This document shows positions 54,804 through 63,641 of a DNA stretch of 64,000 nucleotides, one piece after another. The notes under the pieces are model-generated. The model was not told the origin of the DNA and searched no databases. It was given only the letters and a program-made list of their open reading frames with translations. The position numbers were made by a program, and so were the translations under genes. The stretch's first letter is position 1; the number at the start of each line of letters is the position of its first letter. Source of the DNA: Actinomycetes bacterium (lineage in GTDB: Bacteria > Actinomycetota > Acidimicrobiia > Acidimicrobiales > Acidimicrobiaceae); the NCBI GenBank assembly GCA_021819725.1, contig JAKAQR010000001.1, positions 62,001-126,000 of the forward strand, given 5' to 3'.

Positions 54804-55586
54804 ATGACAAACAAACCACGTCAACATGTTACCGTCCAACCTGAGGGTGATTTTCTGGTCATCACGATGAATCGACCATCAAAGCGCAACGCTCTCTCGC
54901 TTGCTCACATGGAAGAGCTCACGGAGGCTTTTGAGGAGGCACAGGCCTCCGACGTTCGCGGCGTGGTGTTGGCTGGGAATGGACCAGTCTTCTCTGCCGG
55001 TCATGACTTCTCTGAGATGGCGGGTCAAGATTATGCCTACATGCACCGGTTGTTAGAGGCCTGTACTCGGTTGATGCTCACCATTATCGGCACACCACAG
55101 CCGGTGGTGGCACGCGTCCACGGACTTGCCACGGCGGCGGGTGCGCAACTGGTGGCTACCTGTGACCTTGCGGTTGCATCGTCGAATGCAGGCTTTGCAG
55201 CACCTGGCGGCAAGGGTGGCTGGTTCTGTCACACCCCTATGGTGGCAATCGGTCACACCATTGGCCGTAAACGGGCAACCGAGATGGCCTTAACGGGTGA
55301 CACAATCGATGCCCCTACCGCTCTATCGTGGGGTCTGATCAACCGTGTCGTGGAACCTGATGAGCTCGACCAGGCCACCTTTGACCTACTCGATCGTGCG
55401 AGCAGAGGCTCTCGGTACTCGAAGGCTCTTGGGAAAAGTACCCTCTATCGACAGCTGGACCTTCCTGTCGTCGATGCGTATTCAGTCGCCATCGCCGCGA
55501 TGGCAGGTGCGTCCCAGACGCACGATGCGCAGGAGGGTATGACGGCTTTTCTTGAAAAGCGTCCCCCAAAATGGACCGACGCGTAG
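54804..55586 (+). CDS. Enoyl-CoA hydratase/isomerase family protein
   Basis: 260 residues from the ATG at 54804 with AAGGGGGT upstream. Crotonase fold: ITMNRPSKRNALSL, oxyanion-hole residues in FSAGHDFSEMAG and HGLATAAGAQLVATCDLAVAS, and ALTGDTIDAPTALSWGLINRVV. The usual catalytic glutamates are not obvious (GKGGWFCHTPMVAIGHTIGR), so it may be an isomerase-like or other crotonase member. Single gene with a repeat region behind it. Confidence 0.85.
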   Translation: MTNKPRQHVTVQPEGDFLVITMNRPSKRNALSLAHMEELTEAFEEAQASDVRGVVLAGNGPVFSAGHDFSEMAGQDYAYMHRLLEACTRLMLTIIGTPQPVVARVHGLATAAGAQLVATCDLAVASSNAGFAAPGGKGGWFCHTPMVAIGHTIGRKRATEMALTGDTIDAPTALSWGLINRVVEPDELDQATFDLLDRASRGSRYSKALGKSTLYRQLDLPVVDAYSVAIAAMAGASQTHDAQEGMTAFLEKRPPKWTDA

Positions 55587-55602
55587 TCCAACCGGTGAAA
55601 CA

Positions 55603-55708
55603 CTCGCAATGGTTGCACCATCGCATGGCCAATGCACGAAGCAGCATCCCTTCCAGCTCTTGCCTTGCCAACCTCGCAATGGTTGCACCATCGCATGGCC
55701 AATGCACG
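55603..55708. repeat. Two exact 36-bp direct repeats separated by 34 bp
   Basis: Copies at 55603-55638 and 55673-55708 are identical over 36 bases, beginning CTCGCAATGGTTGCACC and ending GGCCAATGCACG, and diverge immediately outside. The spacer is 55639-55672. Each copy has small internal inverted pairs (TGG-TTGCA-CCA and GCAT-GGCCA-ATGC). A 10-base piece of the second copy (55684-55693) recurs inverted at 55718-55727. The geometry is that of a minimal CRISPR unit, but with no third copy and no cas genes in view. Confidence 0.85.
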
Positions 55709-56035
55709 CCTCTCTATCGATGGTGCAGGGCAGGCGAACCACGCTGGCGAGTGAAGCGCTGACCGATACACCATCGCTGGCGAGCGCTCGCCAATGACAA
55801 CTGGTGGGCCAGTGCACTGCGGCATCAATGACTGGTTGCAGTCGAGGAGGATGCCGGTTGCTCTGGATTTCACCATCGCCGAGATCCGTGGCTGCGCTCG
55901 AGCCATTTTGTGTCATCAAACGTGATTAGTGTGGCCGGCCATGGGTTCGCCGACATCGGAGGTTCCTCATCCAAGGTGTGTCACCGTCAGAGCCGGTAGG
56001 CGAGATCGGAGTCCCACGCTGATTATCGTGTTAGC
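55709..56035. other. Repeat-rich spacer before the PAP2 gene
   Basis: No gene recognised. Holds the inverted 10-mer at 55718-55727, CTGGCGAG twice (near 55744 and 55777), and the 16-base perfect palindrome at 55778-55793. The PAP2 promoter should lie near its end. Confidence 0.5.
55778..55793. repeat. Perfect 16-bp palindrome
   Basis: TGGCGAGCGCTCGCCA reads the same on both strands. Possible protein-binding site or hairpin; no known consensus matched. Confidence 0.7.
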
Positions 56036-56653
56036 GTGATCGCATCCACTCCCAACTCGCACGACCCCTATCGGGCCTTCGTCAACACCGATCAACATGT
56101 TATCGACACCTTCGCGCGGCTCCATGGAAGGTGGCCACGTCTCGATCGGATGGCTACGTATTTAGCGGCCAATGCTCCCGAGATCTACGCCCTTGGCTTC
56201 ATCGCCGCCTGGTATGGGCTCAAACCTGCCAATATCGAGACGCGAACGATGATCATCCGCTCGGTCCTCACCGGTGCCGCGAGCGTCATGGGTACGCGCC
56301 TCATCGCACAACTAGCCCCAAGAACTCGTCCCTTTGCATCGCCCAACCCGGCGATCTCAAGCCTGGTTGACCATCGTCCCTCTCACTCGTTCCCTTCGAC
56401 TCACTCAGCAGGATCGGTAGGTTTTGTCGCGGGGCTCGGAGCTCATCCAACTGCATTAGCATGCCTGTTTCGCCCACTCACGCTTGGTGTGCTGGGCTCA
56501 CGAATCTACTCCGGGCTCCACTGGCCGAGCGATGTCGCTGCTGGTGCACTTGTGGGCGCTGGTTGCGCAGCAGCGCTGCGGGCCCCGACCCATCGACGCT
56601 GGCAGCGGTGGCTCACCCAAGAGATCGCCAATCTCACACCATGGCTCGGCTGA
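56036..56653 (+). CDS. PAP2-family phosphatase
   Basis: 205 residues, GTG start at 56036. Hydrophobic segments and the three acid-phosphatase motifs: APRTRPF (motif 1, with the KxxxxxxRP lysine not evident), PSHSFPSTHS (motif 2) and SRIYSGLHWPSDV (motif 3) with the catalytic His and Asp. May dephosphorylate undecaprenyl pyrophosphate or phosphatidylglycerol-phosphate at the membrane. Followed 30 bases later by the convergent MFS gene. Confidence 0.84.
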   Translation: MIASTPNSHDPYRAFVNTDQHVIDTFARLHGRWPRLDRMATYLAANAPEIYALGFIAAWYGLKPANIETRTMIIRSVLTGAASVMGTRLIAQLAPRTRPFASPNPAISSLVDHRPSHSFPSTHSAGSVGFVAGLGAHPTALACLFRPLTLGVLGSRIYSGLHWPSDVAAGALVGAGCAAALRAPTHRRWQRWLTQEIANLTPWLG

Positions 56654-56682
56654 CTGGCCATAGTTCAAGGGATCGGCTACCA

Positions 56683-57861
56683 TCACTCTTCGCGGGTCGC
56701 AATCTCTTGGATGAGGAGAGAGCGCCCTACCATGACGGCGACGGCCGCAACGATCACCATACCGGCAGCGAATCGCCAAGCAACCGCATAACCAAAGTGG
56801 TCAACGATAATGCCAAAGACCAGCGGGCCAAAGACTGAACCCGCGAAGGCGCCGGCTTGCGTGATGCCGGTCGCATGGCCGGTTGCATGGGGGTGTGTGC
56901 GTGCGACGGCATAGTTGAAGACCCCATTCCAACCCCATCCAGCAGCGTAGGCCAGGACGGCGGCAAAGACCACCAATGGCCGCAATCCAAAGGAGAGGAG
57001 AAGATAACCGAGGGCACCAAGTGAGAGCATGGCTGCCACTACCACAAAATGATTACCACTACGGCGATCAGCCAAGTAGCCGGATACGATACGGGTAAAG
57101 AGTGATGCCAGGCTACCCAAAGAAGCTAGATAGCCTGCCGTACCCACCGCCACTCCGATTCGAGCCGTCGAGCTGATGAAGAAGGCACCCAGTCCATTCG
57201 CCGCACCTGCACCAAGTCCGATACCGACGGCCAAGAAGATCAACGGCTTCAGCACCACGGTCGTCTTAGCAGCCCTTCCATGAAGTTGGGTGCGTATCCC
57301 TTGCGTTCTCGGGAGTAACGCTGTCACCGTCAAGGCGACGATCGCGGCCCCAAGGTAGGCGTACCTCCAACCATAGGTGAGCGCGACGAGGGGTACCGAG
57401 ATGCCAGCGAGCAGCGTTGAGACGGGGATCGCCGCTTGTTTGACTCCAAAGGCGAAGCCTTGTCTCGTTAGATGCACGCGACTGGTGAGATAGAGGTTGA
57501 CCGCAGGCTGCATCGCTCCATTGGCGATACCAGCCAGGACGAGAGCGACAAGGATCACGGCGAATGAATTCCCCACGCCAGCGATCACTGCCAAGGCGGC
57601 CGTAGCGGCGATCCCAGTCACCCGCATGATACGCTCTGCCCCGATCGCTGCGACTCGAGGGGCTATCAGTAGTGAGCTCGGAACGGCCGCTGCAAAGAAA
57701 GCTGCTACCAGCAACCCCAGGTCAGTCGAACTCAACCCCAGATGCTGTCGAATCACCACCGCTAACGCCCCCGTTAAGAAGACAGGTAGCGTGGTGATGG
57801 TGGTTGCAGCGATGCAGAGGACCAGTATGAGCGCACTCGAACGATCCTCATCGGTACCCAA
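56683..57861 (-). CDS. MFS transporter
   Basis: 392 residues from a TTG at 57861, with about twelve membrane helices. GLLVAAFFAAAVPSSL and YLADRRSGNHF are the MFS loop-type motifs; the N-terminal half resembles cyanate/drug-type CynX or nitrate-like permeases, but the substrate cannot be assigned. Divergent to the ABC transporter operon; a perfect dyad lies 23 bases upstream of its start. Confidence 0.83.
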   Translation of the reverse strand: MGTDEDRSSALILVLCIAATTITTLPVFLTGALAVVIRQHLGLSSTDLGLLVAAFFAAAVPSSLLIAPRVAAIGAERIMRVTGIAATAALAVIAGVGNSFAVILVALVLAGIANGAMQPAVNLYLTSRVHLTRQGFAFGVKQAAIPVSTLLAGISVPLVALTYGWRYAYLGAAIVALTVTALLPRTQGIRTQLHGRAAKTTVVLKPLIFLAVGIGLGAGAANGLGAFFISSTARIGVAVGTAGYLASLGSLASLFTRIVSGYLADRRSGNHFVVVAAMLSLGALGYLLLSFGLRPLVVFAAVLAYAAGWGWNGVFNYAVARTHPHATGHATGITQAGAFAGSVFGPLVFGIIVDHFGYAVAWRFAAGMVIVAAVAVMVGRSLLIQEIATREE

Positions 57862-57883
57862 ACTTCATCCAATCTGATAATAA

Positions 57884-57902
57884 CCTTAAGATTTCCTTAA
57901 GG
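57884..57902. promoter_or_regulatory. Perfect dyad upstream of the MFS gene
   Basis: CCTTAAG (57884-57890) and CTTAAGG (57896-57902) with an ATTTC spacer form a 19-base symmetrical site just before the MFS start and in the divergent region with the ABC operon. Likely an operator; the regulator is unknown. Confidence 0.45.
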
Positions 57903-58116
57903 CTATGTTCTTCTAGATTATACAGTGCTGCGCAAAGTCCCTGGCCGCCTGCATATTCATCGATCAACAACCCTCGAACTCGAAAAGTTTTGTGTGAAAT
58001 GTCAAAGAACTCCCCAAAGGGGTGGCGCATTCCATGCAGAAATAGCGTAACATAACTTCGACCCCTGCGCGTAGGAGTGCAAGGGAGCGAGATATATGGG
58101 AGGAATTGGGGAACCA

Positions 58117-59973
58117 ATGAAGAAAACGTCAAGGCGGAAGACCGCCGCAATCATCGGAACCACCGCTGCAGCTGCAATGCTGCTTGCGGCTTGTGGTTCG
58201 AGTTCAACGAGTACAAAGTCCACCTCGAGCACCACGTCTACCGCGACAAAGGTCAAGGGTGGAGTTGCCTACTTCGCGGAGGGTCCAGGGGCAAATCCGA
58301 ACTATATCTTCCCGCTCACCCCGAGCACTGACTTCTCTGTCGATAACCTTTCACAGTTCCAGGCGCTCATGTACCGCCCGCTGTACTTCTTTGGAGTTGG
58401 GAACAAGGCCGAGCTCAACACCAGTCTGTCATTGGCCAACACTCCGGTCTATTCGAACAATGACAAAACGGTCACCATCACCCTGAAGAAGTACAAGTGG
58501 TCAGACGGTGAGTCCGTGACCTCGCGCGATGTGATCTTCTGGATGAACCTCCTAAAGGCAAACAAGACCGATTGGGCGGCCTACGTACCTGGCGACTTCC
58601 CTGATAACGTCGTATCCTACTCAGCTCCAAATGCCTCGACAGTGGTGTTTCAGCTGAATAAGTCCTATAGCCCAACGTGGTTTACCTACAACGAGCTCTC
58701 GCAGATCACTCCGTTGCCAATGGCATGGGATCGTACCTCGCTCAACCAACCGGCGCCGAGCCCGACGGCGGCCAACTTGCCCGATACCACCACAAGTGGT
58801 GCCCAGGCGGTCTACAAGTTCTTGAGCGGCCAAGCCGGTGACCTCTCCACGTATGCCACGAGCCCCATCTGGTCCGTCGTTGACGGCCCATGGAAGCTCC
58901 AGAGCTTTACCACTGCTGGCAAGGCTGTCTTTGTGCCAAACACCGACTACTCGGGTCCGGTCAAGCCGAGCCTGTCAGAGTTCGTTGAGCTGCCATTCAT
59001 CTCTAGTTCATCGGAGTTCAACGTCCTTCGTGCCGGTAACAACGCCATCACCTATGGTTATCTGCCGGTCACCGACCTCTCGCAGAAGTCCTACGTTGAG
59101 TCTCTCGGCTACAAGGTGGAGCCATGGATTGATCTTGGCTTTGACTACTGGGTAGAGAACTACAACAACCCGACCTATGGACCACTCTTCAAGCAGCTCT
59201 ATTTCCGCCAGGCGCTCCAGCATTTGGTTGATCAGCCTGCGTGGATTTCGACCTTCCTGAAGGGCTATGCGGTTCCGAGCTATTCGCCAGTCCCGCTCGC
59301 ACCTGCCAACCCCTTCGCAGATGCGAACTCGAAGTCGAATCCATACCCCTACTCGGTCTCTGCCGCCAAGAACCTCTTGACCTCCCATGGTTTTAAGATG
59401 GTCAATGGCGTGATGACCTGTGAGAGTCCTGGCTCAGCGGCTACCGACTGTGGTGCTGGTGTCTCGAAGGGCTTGGCCCTGAACCTCAACCTGCAGTACG
59501 CCTCTGGCAACACTGCGACTGAGCAGGAGATGGCTGCCTATGCGTCTGCCGCAAAGCAGGCGGGAATCACCATCAACCTGACATCGGCGACCTTCGATAC
59601 GGTGATCACCAACGCCGCTCCTTGTACTTCTTCTCAGGCCTCGTGTAAGTGGGAGATGGAGAACTGGGCCGGCGGCTGGGAGTACAGCCCGGATAACTAT
59701 CCATCCGGTGGCGAGCTCTTCGGCAGTGGGTCAGGCTCGAACTTCGGCAGTTATTCCAGCAATACTGCGAACACGTTGATCGCCGCTACCCACACGTCCT
59801 CTGATCCACAGGCCGCCCTTGATGCATATCAAAACTATATGGTCAAGCAGCTTCCTGTTATCTACCAGCCATCGCCCGACTACTCCATCTCACTGGTGTC
59901 GAGCAAGCTCGGTGGCGTGACCCAGAACCCGTACCTGAATCTCACACCTGAGAACTGGTACTTTACTAAGTAA
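58117..59973 (+). CDS. ABC transporter substrate-binding lipoprotein (family 5)
   Basis: 618 residues from the ATG at 58117, five bases after GGGGAA; an in-frame ATG at 58096 adds seven codons. Signal peptide with lipobox LLAACG and a Ser/Thr tether. The mature protein has the SBP family-5 layout: QALMYRPLYFFG, LKKYKWSDGESVTSRDVIFW and FRQALQHLVDQPAW, and is rich in Tyr/Asn at the ligand site. Binds peptides or similar solutes outside the cell for the two permeases that follow. Confidence 0.9.
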   Translation: MKKTSRRKTAAIIGTTAAAAMLLAACGSSSTSTKSTSSTTSTATKVKGGVAYFAEGPGANPNYIFPLTPSTDFSVDNLSQFQALMYRPLYFFGVGNKAELNTSLSLANTPVYSNNDKTVTITLKKYKWSDGESVTSRDVIFWMNLLKANKTDWAAYVPGDFPDNVVSYSAPNASTVVFQLNKSYSPTWFTYNELSQITPLPMAWDRTSLNQPAPSPTAANLPDTTTSGAQAVYKFLSGQAGDLSTYATSPIWSVVDGPWKLQSFTTAGKAVFVPNTDYSGPVKPSLSEFVELPFISSSSEFNVLRAGNNAITYGYLPVTDLSQKSYVESLGYKVEPWIDLGFDYWVENYNNPTYGPLFKQLYFRQALQHLVDQPAWISTFLKGYAVPSYSPVPLAPANPFADANSKSNPYPYSVSAAKNLLTSHGFKMVNGVMTCESPGSAATDCGAGVSKGLALNLNLQYASGNTATEQEMAAYASAAKQAGITINLTSATFDTVITNAAPCTSSQASCKWEMENWAGGWEYSPDNYPSGGELFGSGSGSNFGSYSSNTANTLIAATHTSSDPQAALDAYQNYMVKQLPVIYQPSPDYSISLVSSKLGGVTQNPYLNLTPENWYFTK

Positions 59974-59987
59974 TAATCGCGCCATGC

Positions 59988-60039
59988 CAATGACGGCCCT
60001 GTCCAATAGCTGCTACGCTACAGGTCAGGGTCGTCATTG
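59988..60039 (+). terminator. Hairpin between the binding-protein and permease genes
   Basis: CAATGACGGCCCTG (59988-60001) pairs with CAGGGTCGTCATTG (60026-60039) over 14 pairs with one G-U. No U-tract follows. It lies 15 bases after the stop of the binding protein and 38 before the permease start, where such hairpins commonly stabilise the upstream message or partly stop transcription. Confidence 0.6.
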
Positions 60040-60077
60040 TGCTGGACACATCTACTGCTGCTGCTAGAGGGGAAGCC

Positions 60078-61022
60078 ATGGTTGGTTACACCATTCGCCG
60101 AATTATTCAGTCGCTCATTGTAGTGCTCGGCGTCTTAGTTATTATGTTCATCCTGCAGACACTACTTCCAGACCCTGCCCGCGCGATCGTCGGTTTCCAT
60201 GCATCGCAGGCGCAGGTTCATGCCTTCATCATCCAGAACTACCTGAACAAACCCTTCTACTTTCAGCTCTGGCACTACCTCTATCAAGTGGTGTGGCAAC
60301 ACACCTTGGGTCAGTCCTACAAGCTCAACGAGTCCGTCGGCTCGATCCTCAACCGCGACGCACCAAAATCCCTACTCCTGGTTGGAGTCGCACTGTTGAT
60401 CTCGATCGTGGTCGCGGTACCGATTGGCATCTTTCAGGCAGTTCGCCGCAACAAGTTCGCGGACCAAGGCATTACTGGTATCTCCTTTGTCCTCTATGCA
60501 ATGCCAACCTTCTTTCTTGGTGAGCTACTGATTTTCGGCTTTTCCGAGTACCTCCACCTGCTCCCCGCCGAGGCGCCGCAGGGATCAACAGTTGGGCAGA
60601 TCTTAAGTCAACCAATGGCCCTAATCCTTCCAATAGCCACCTTGGCGCTGGTCAACTTCGCTGGCTACTCGCGTTTCATGCGCTCCTCCGCCATTGAGTC
60701 ACTTGCCCAAGACTTCATCAGGACCGCACGCGCCAAGGGCCTCTCCGAACGGGTAGTGCTCTTCAAGCACATGTTACGCAATTCACTCATCCCTATCGTG
60801 ACGTTGATTGGCCTGACGCTCCCCGCCGTCTTGACTGCTGGTCTGGTGACCGAGATCACCTTCAACTATCCGGGAATCGGCTCTGATTACATCAACGCTC
60901 TCACCAGTCAGGACTACCCCACTGCCCTCGGCATCACACTGGTAGTGGCGATCGCTACCGTAGTTGGAAACCTACTCGCCGACATCGCCTACGCGGCGCT
61001 CGATCCCCGCGTACGCTACTAG
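60078..61022 (+). CDS. ABC transporter permease (DppB-type)
   Basis: 314 residues from the ATG at 60078 with GAGGGGAAG upstream. Six membrane helices. IRRIIQSLIVVLGVLVIMFILQTLLPDPA at the start and the EAA motif FIRTARAKGLSERVVLFKHMLRNSLIP are those of the OppB/DppB permease. Forms the membrane channel with the next gene. Confidence 0.92.
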   Translation: MVGYTIRRIIQSLIVVLGVLVIMFILQTLLPDPARAIVGFHASQAQVHAFIIQNYLNKPFYFQLWHYLYQVVWQHTLGQSYKLNESVGSILNRDAPKSLLLVGVALLISIVVAVPIGIFQAVRRNKFADQGITGISFVLYAMPTFFLGELLIFGFSEYLHLLPAEAPQGSTVGQILSQPMALILPIATLALVNFAGYSRFMRSSAIESLAQDFIRTARAKGLSERVVLFKHMLRNSLIPIVTLIGLTLPAVLTAGLVTEITFNYPGIGSDYINALTSQDYPTALGITLVVAIATVVGNLLADIAYAALDPRVRY

Positions 61023-61039
61023 GAAGGAAGCTTCGCATC

Positions 61040-61990
61040 ATGTCGATCACCGAAGATCTCAATCCCGAAGTTGAACGAGAGTTTGCCGCTCCCTTCGCTG
61101 GCACCAATCTCCCCTCGACACCCGATGGTGGGGAAGTCTCGGGCTCGGGCTCGGCGTGGCGCCTCCTGGTACGTTCGTTTTTCGACAACAAACTCGGCAT
61201 ACTGGGAGTAGGACTGCTCGTTCTCCTCATCCTCTTCAGTTTCGCAGGGCCTATCTTCTATCACTCCGACACAACGGTTGCGACCTACAGTATCAACCTT
61301 CCACCAGGTCCCGGTCACCCACTTGGCACCGATCCGAGCGGACGCGACGTCCTTGGGCGATTGATGACGGGTGGTCAAGATAGCCTGATTATCGGTATTA
61401 TCTCGGCCCTTATTGCAACGGTCATCGGGACCCTGTGGGGAGCCATCTCGGGTTTCCTCGGTGGCTTTGTCGACACGATCATGATGCGCATCGTTGATGT
61501 CCTCCTCGCCGTACCAACGATCTTCATCCTCCTCTACCTCGAGACGATCTATCACCCGACGGTTTTGCTGTTGATCATCACCATCTCGATCGTCTCGTGG
61601 CTTACCGCAGCACGGTTGGTGCGCGGTGAGACGCTAAGCCTTCGCACACGTGAGTACGTACGTGCCGTGCGGATCATGGGTGGGGGCCGCCTCCGCACGA
61701 TCACCCGCCATATCATCCCGAACACCATCGGTGTCGTCGTCGTGCAGGCTACCTTCACCGTGGCAAACTCGATTCTTATCTTGGCGACCCTCGGGTTTCT
61801 CGGCTTTGGTCTCGCACCGCCAGCAGCTGACTGGGGTTCGATGCTCTCCGGTGGTGTCAGTTACATCTATGACGGCTACTGGTGGCTCATCTATCCTGCC
61901 GGCCTTTTGATCGTCCTCACCGTCCTCGCCTTCAACTTCATTGGTGACGCATTACGCGACGCGCTTGAGGTTCGCCTGCAGCGCCGTTAA
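61040..61990 (+). CDS. ABC transporter permease (DppC-type)
   Basis: 316 residues, ATG at 61040 with GGAAGGA upstream, 18 bases after dppB-like. N-terminal OppC_N segment and GTDPSGRDVLGRLMTGGQDSL, six helices, and the EAA motif YVRAVRIMGGGRLRTITRHIIPNTIG. No dppD/dppF ATPase gene follows; the next gene is an LCP enzyme, so ATPases must be supplied from elsewhere. Confidence 0.92.
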   Translation: MSITEDLNPEVEREFAAPFAGTNLPSTPDGGEVSGSGSAWRLLVRSFFDNKLGILGVGLLVLLILFSFAGPIFYHSDTTVATYSINLPPGPGHPLGTDPSGRDVLGRLMTGGQDSLIIGIISALIATVIGTLWGAISGFLGGFVDTIMMRIVDVLLAVPTIFILLYLETIYHPTVLLLIITISIVSWLTAARLVRGETLSLRTREYVRAVRIMGGGRLRTITRHIIPNTIGVVVVQATFTVANSILILATLGFLGFGLAPPAADWGSMLSGGVSYIYDGYWWLIYPAGLLIVLTVLAFNFIGDALRDALEVRLQRR

Positions 61991-62048
61991 GGGGAGCTGA
62001 GATTCTGACTGCGCCGAAGGCACTGACGCCAACTAACCTATTCGAATC

Positions 62049-63641
62049 GTGACTCATCAACACCAAAAAAAGATCGTCAAGTCCTCCAAACTACGTCGCA
62101 GGCGTCGCCTGGTCACAGGACTAGTCGGTTTTCTCGTCTTGATCCTGATCCTAGGGGTGAGTGGCTACGTCTATGTGCACTACCGCTACGATCAGATAGG
62201 CCGCGTCCACGTCGATGGACTCACCACCCAAGCCCCGAGCGGCAAGCCCGAGAATATTCTCCTGGTGGGAGACAATAGCCGCTGCACGTTGAAGAAGTAT
62301 TCGAGTTTCTATCAGAAACAGAACAACCATTTCGGCACGTGTTCCCAGGTCGGTGGCGGACGCAGCGACGTCACCATGGTACTACACCTCGACCCAGCGA
62401 AGCATTCAGCCTATCTACTCTCCATACCGCGGGACCTTTGGATGCCCATGCCCGGTGGCACTGGGTTGCAGCTACGGGTCGATGATTCGCTGAACTCCGC
62501 CGAGGACACCTACCTCAACCGGAAGTTTGGCCCAACGATGCTCGTCAAAGCGATCCAACAGGATCTCGGCATTCCTATCAGCCACTACGTAGAACTCAAC
62601 TTCTATACCTTTGAAAAGGTGGTGAACACCCTCGGCGGCATCACTATTGACTTCCCGACCAAGTTGAAGGACTACTATTCGGGACTCAACATCACGCAAC
62701 CCGGATGTCAGCACCTCAACGGCACCCAGGCGTTAGCGCTTGTTCGCGCGAGGCATCTGTACTACTACGACCCGACGACGGGAACGTGGAAGTACGATGG
62801 AACCGGTGATCTTGGTCGCATTCAACGGACGCATATCTTTCTGAGAGTTCTCGCCTCTCAAATTAAGACATCGGCGTTATCCAATCCCTTGAACGCTAAC
62901 GCGTTGTTGGGCTCCATTCTCCCAGCACTGAAGCTCGACCAAGGCTTCACCCTCAGCGACCTCGTCTCACTAGCCTTGACCTACTCACACGTAAATCCCG
63001 GCGCTATTCCTACGGTCACCCTGCCGGTGATCATTCCCAATGGCACCTTCCATGATCTTGCCAACCCCAGTAACTATCAGGCTCCTGGATCGATCGTCCT
63101 GCCCTACCAACCCAATGATCTCACGCAAATCTCCAAGTTCCTAGGCACAAGTGCGGTGGACTACCAGGCGGTATCCCCAGGTTCCGTGACGGTTTCGGTC
63201 CTGAACGGGTCTGGCGTTACGAATGAGGCCGCGCAAACGGCCTCCGGCTTACGAGCTCTTGGCTACAAGATCGATTCTATCGGTAACGCCACCTACGCCG
63301 GAACCGACTCCGAAGCGGTGGTGCGGTATCGACCTGGTGACCTGGCGATGGGAGAGAAGGTCCTCTCTTCATTGACCGGTCAAGCGATTATGGCCGAAGG
63401 GCCAAGTTCACAGTCCGCTGATGTCGTCCTCACCACAGGCTCCACCGTTGCCGTCGACCCACCACCAAGTACAGCGAGCTCTTCCTCCTCTAGCACCGGT
63501 AACAGCTCATCATCGTCGAGTGCAACCAGCAGCGGGTCCTCCAGCAATGTTCAAAGCGTGACCCAGCTCGCTAACACCAATCTTTGGAGCGCCTCTGAAC
63601 CGATCAGTTGGTGGGATCCGAAGGCGTGCCCTTCGAAGTAA
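62049..63641 (+). CDS. LytR-CpsA-Psr (LCP) family protein with LytR_C domain
   Basis: 530 residues, GTG start at 62049. One N-terminal membrane helix (about 22-44), then the LCP catalytic domain with ILLVGDNS, GRSDVTMVLHLDPAKHSAYLLSIPRDLW, NSAEDTYL, LVKAIQQDLGIPISHYVELNFYTFEKVV and LALVRARHL, and a LytR_C domain (about 380-475, VTVSVLNGSGV). A Ser-rich tail with SSSSSTGNSSSS follows. LCP enzymes attach glycopolymers to peptidoglycan outside the membrane. Probably in its own unit, 58 bases after the ABC operon. Confidence 0.9.
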   Translation: MTHQHQKKIVKSSKLRRRRRLVTGLVGFLVLILILGVSGYVYVHYRYDQIGRVHVDGLTTQAPSGKPENILLVGDNSRCTLKKYSSFYQKQNNHFGTCSQVGGGRSDVTMVLHLDPAKHSAYLLSIPRDLWMPMPGGTGLQLRVDDSLNSAEDTYLNRKFGPTMLVKAIQQDLGIPISHYVELNFYTFEKVVNTLGGITIDFPTKLKDYYSGLNITQPGCQHLNGTQALALVRARHLYYYDPTTGTWKYDGTGDLGRIQRTHIFLRVLASQIKTSALSNPLNANALLGSILPALKLDQGFTLSDLVSLALTYSHVNPGAIPTVTLPVIIPNGTFHDLANPSNYQAPGSIVLPYQPNDLTQISKFLGTSAVDYQAVSPGSVTVSVLNGSGVTNEAAQTASGLRALGYKIDSIGNATYAGTDSEAVVRYRPGDLAMGEKVLSSLTGQAIMAEGPSSQSADVVLTTGSTVAVDPPPSTASSSSSSTGNSSSSSSATSSGSSSNVQSVTQLANTNLWSASEPISWWDPKACPSK

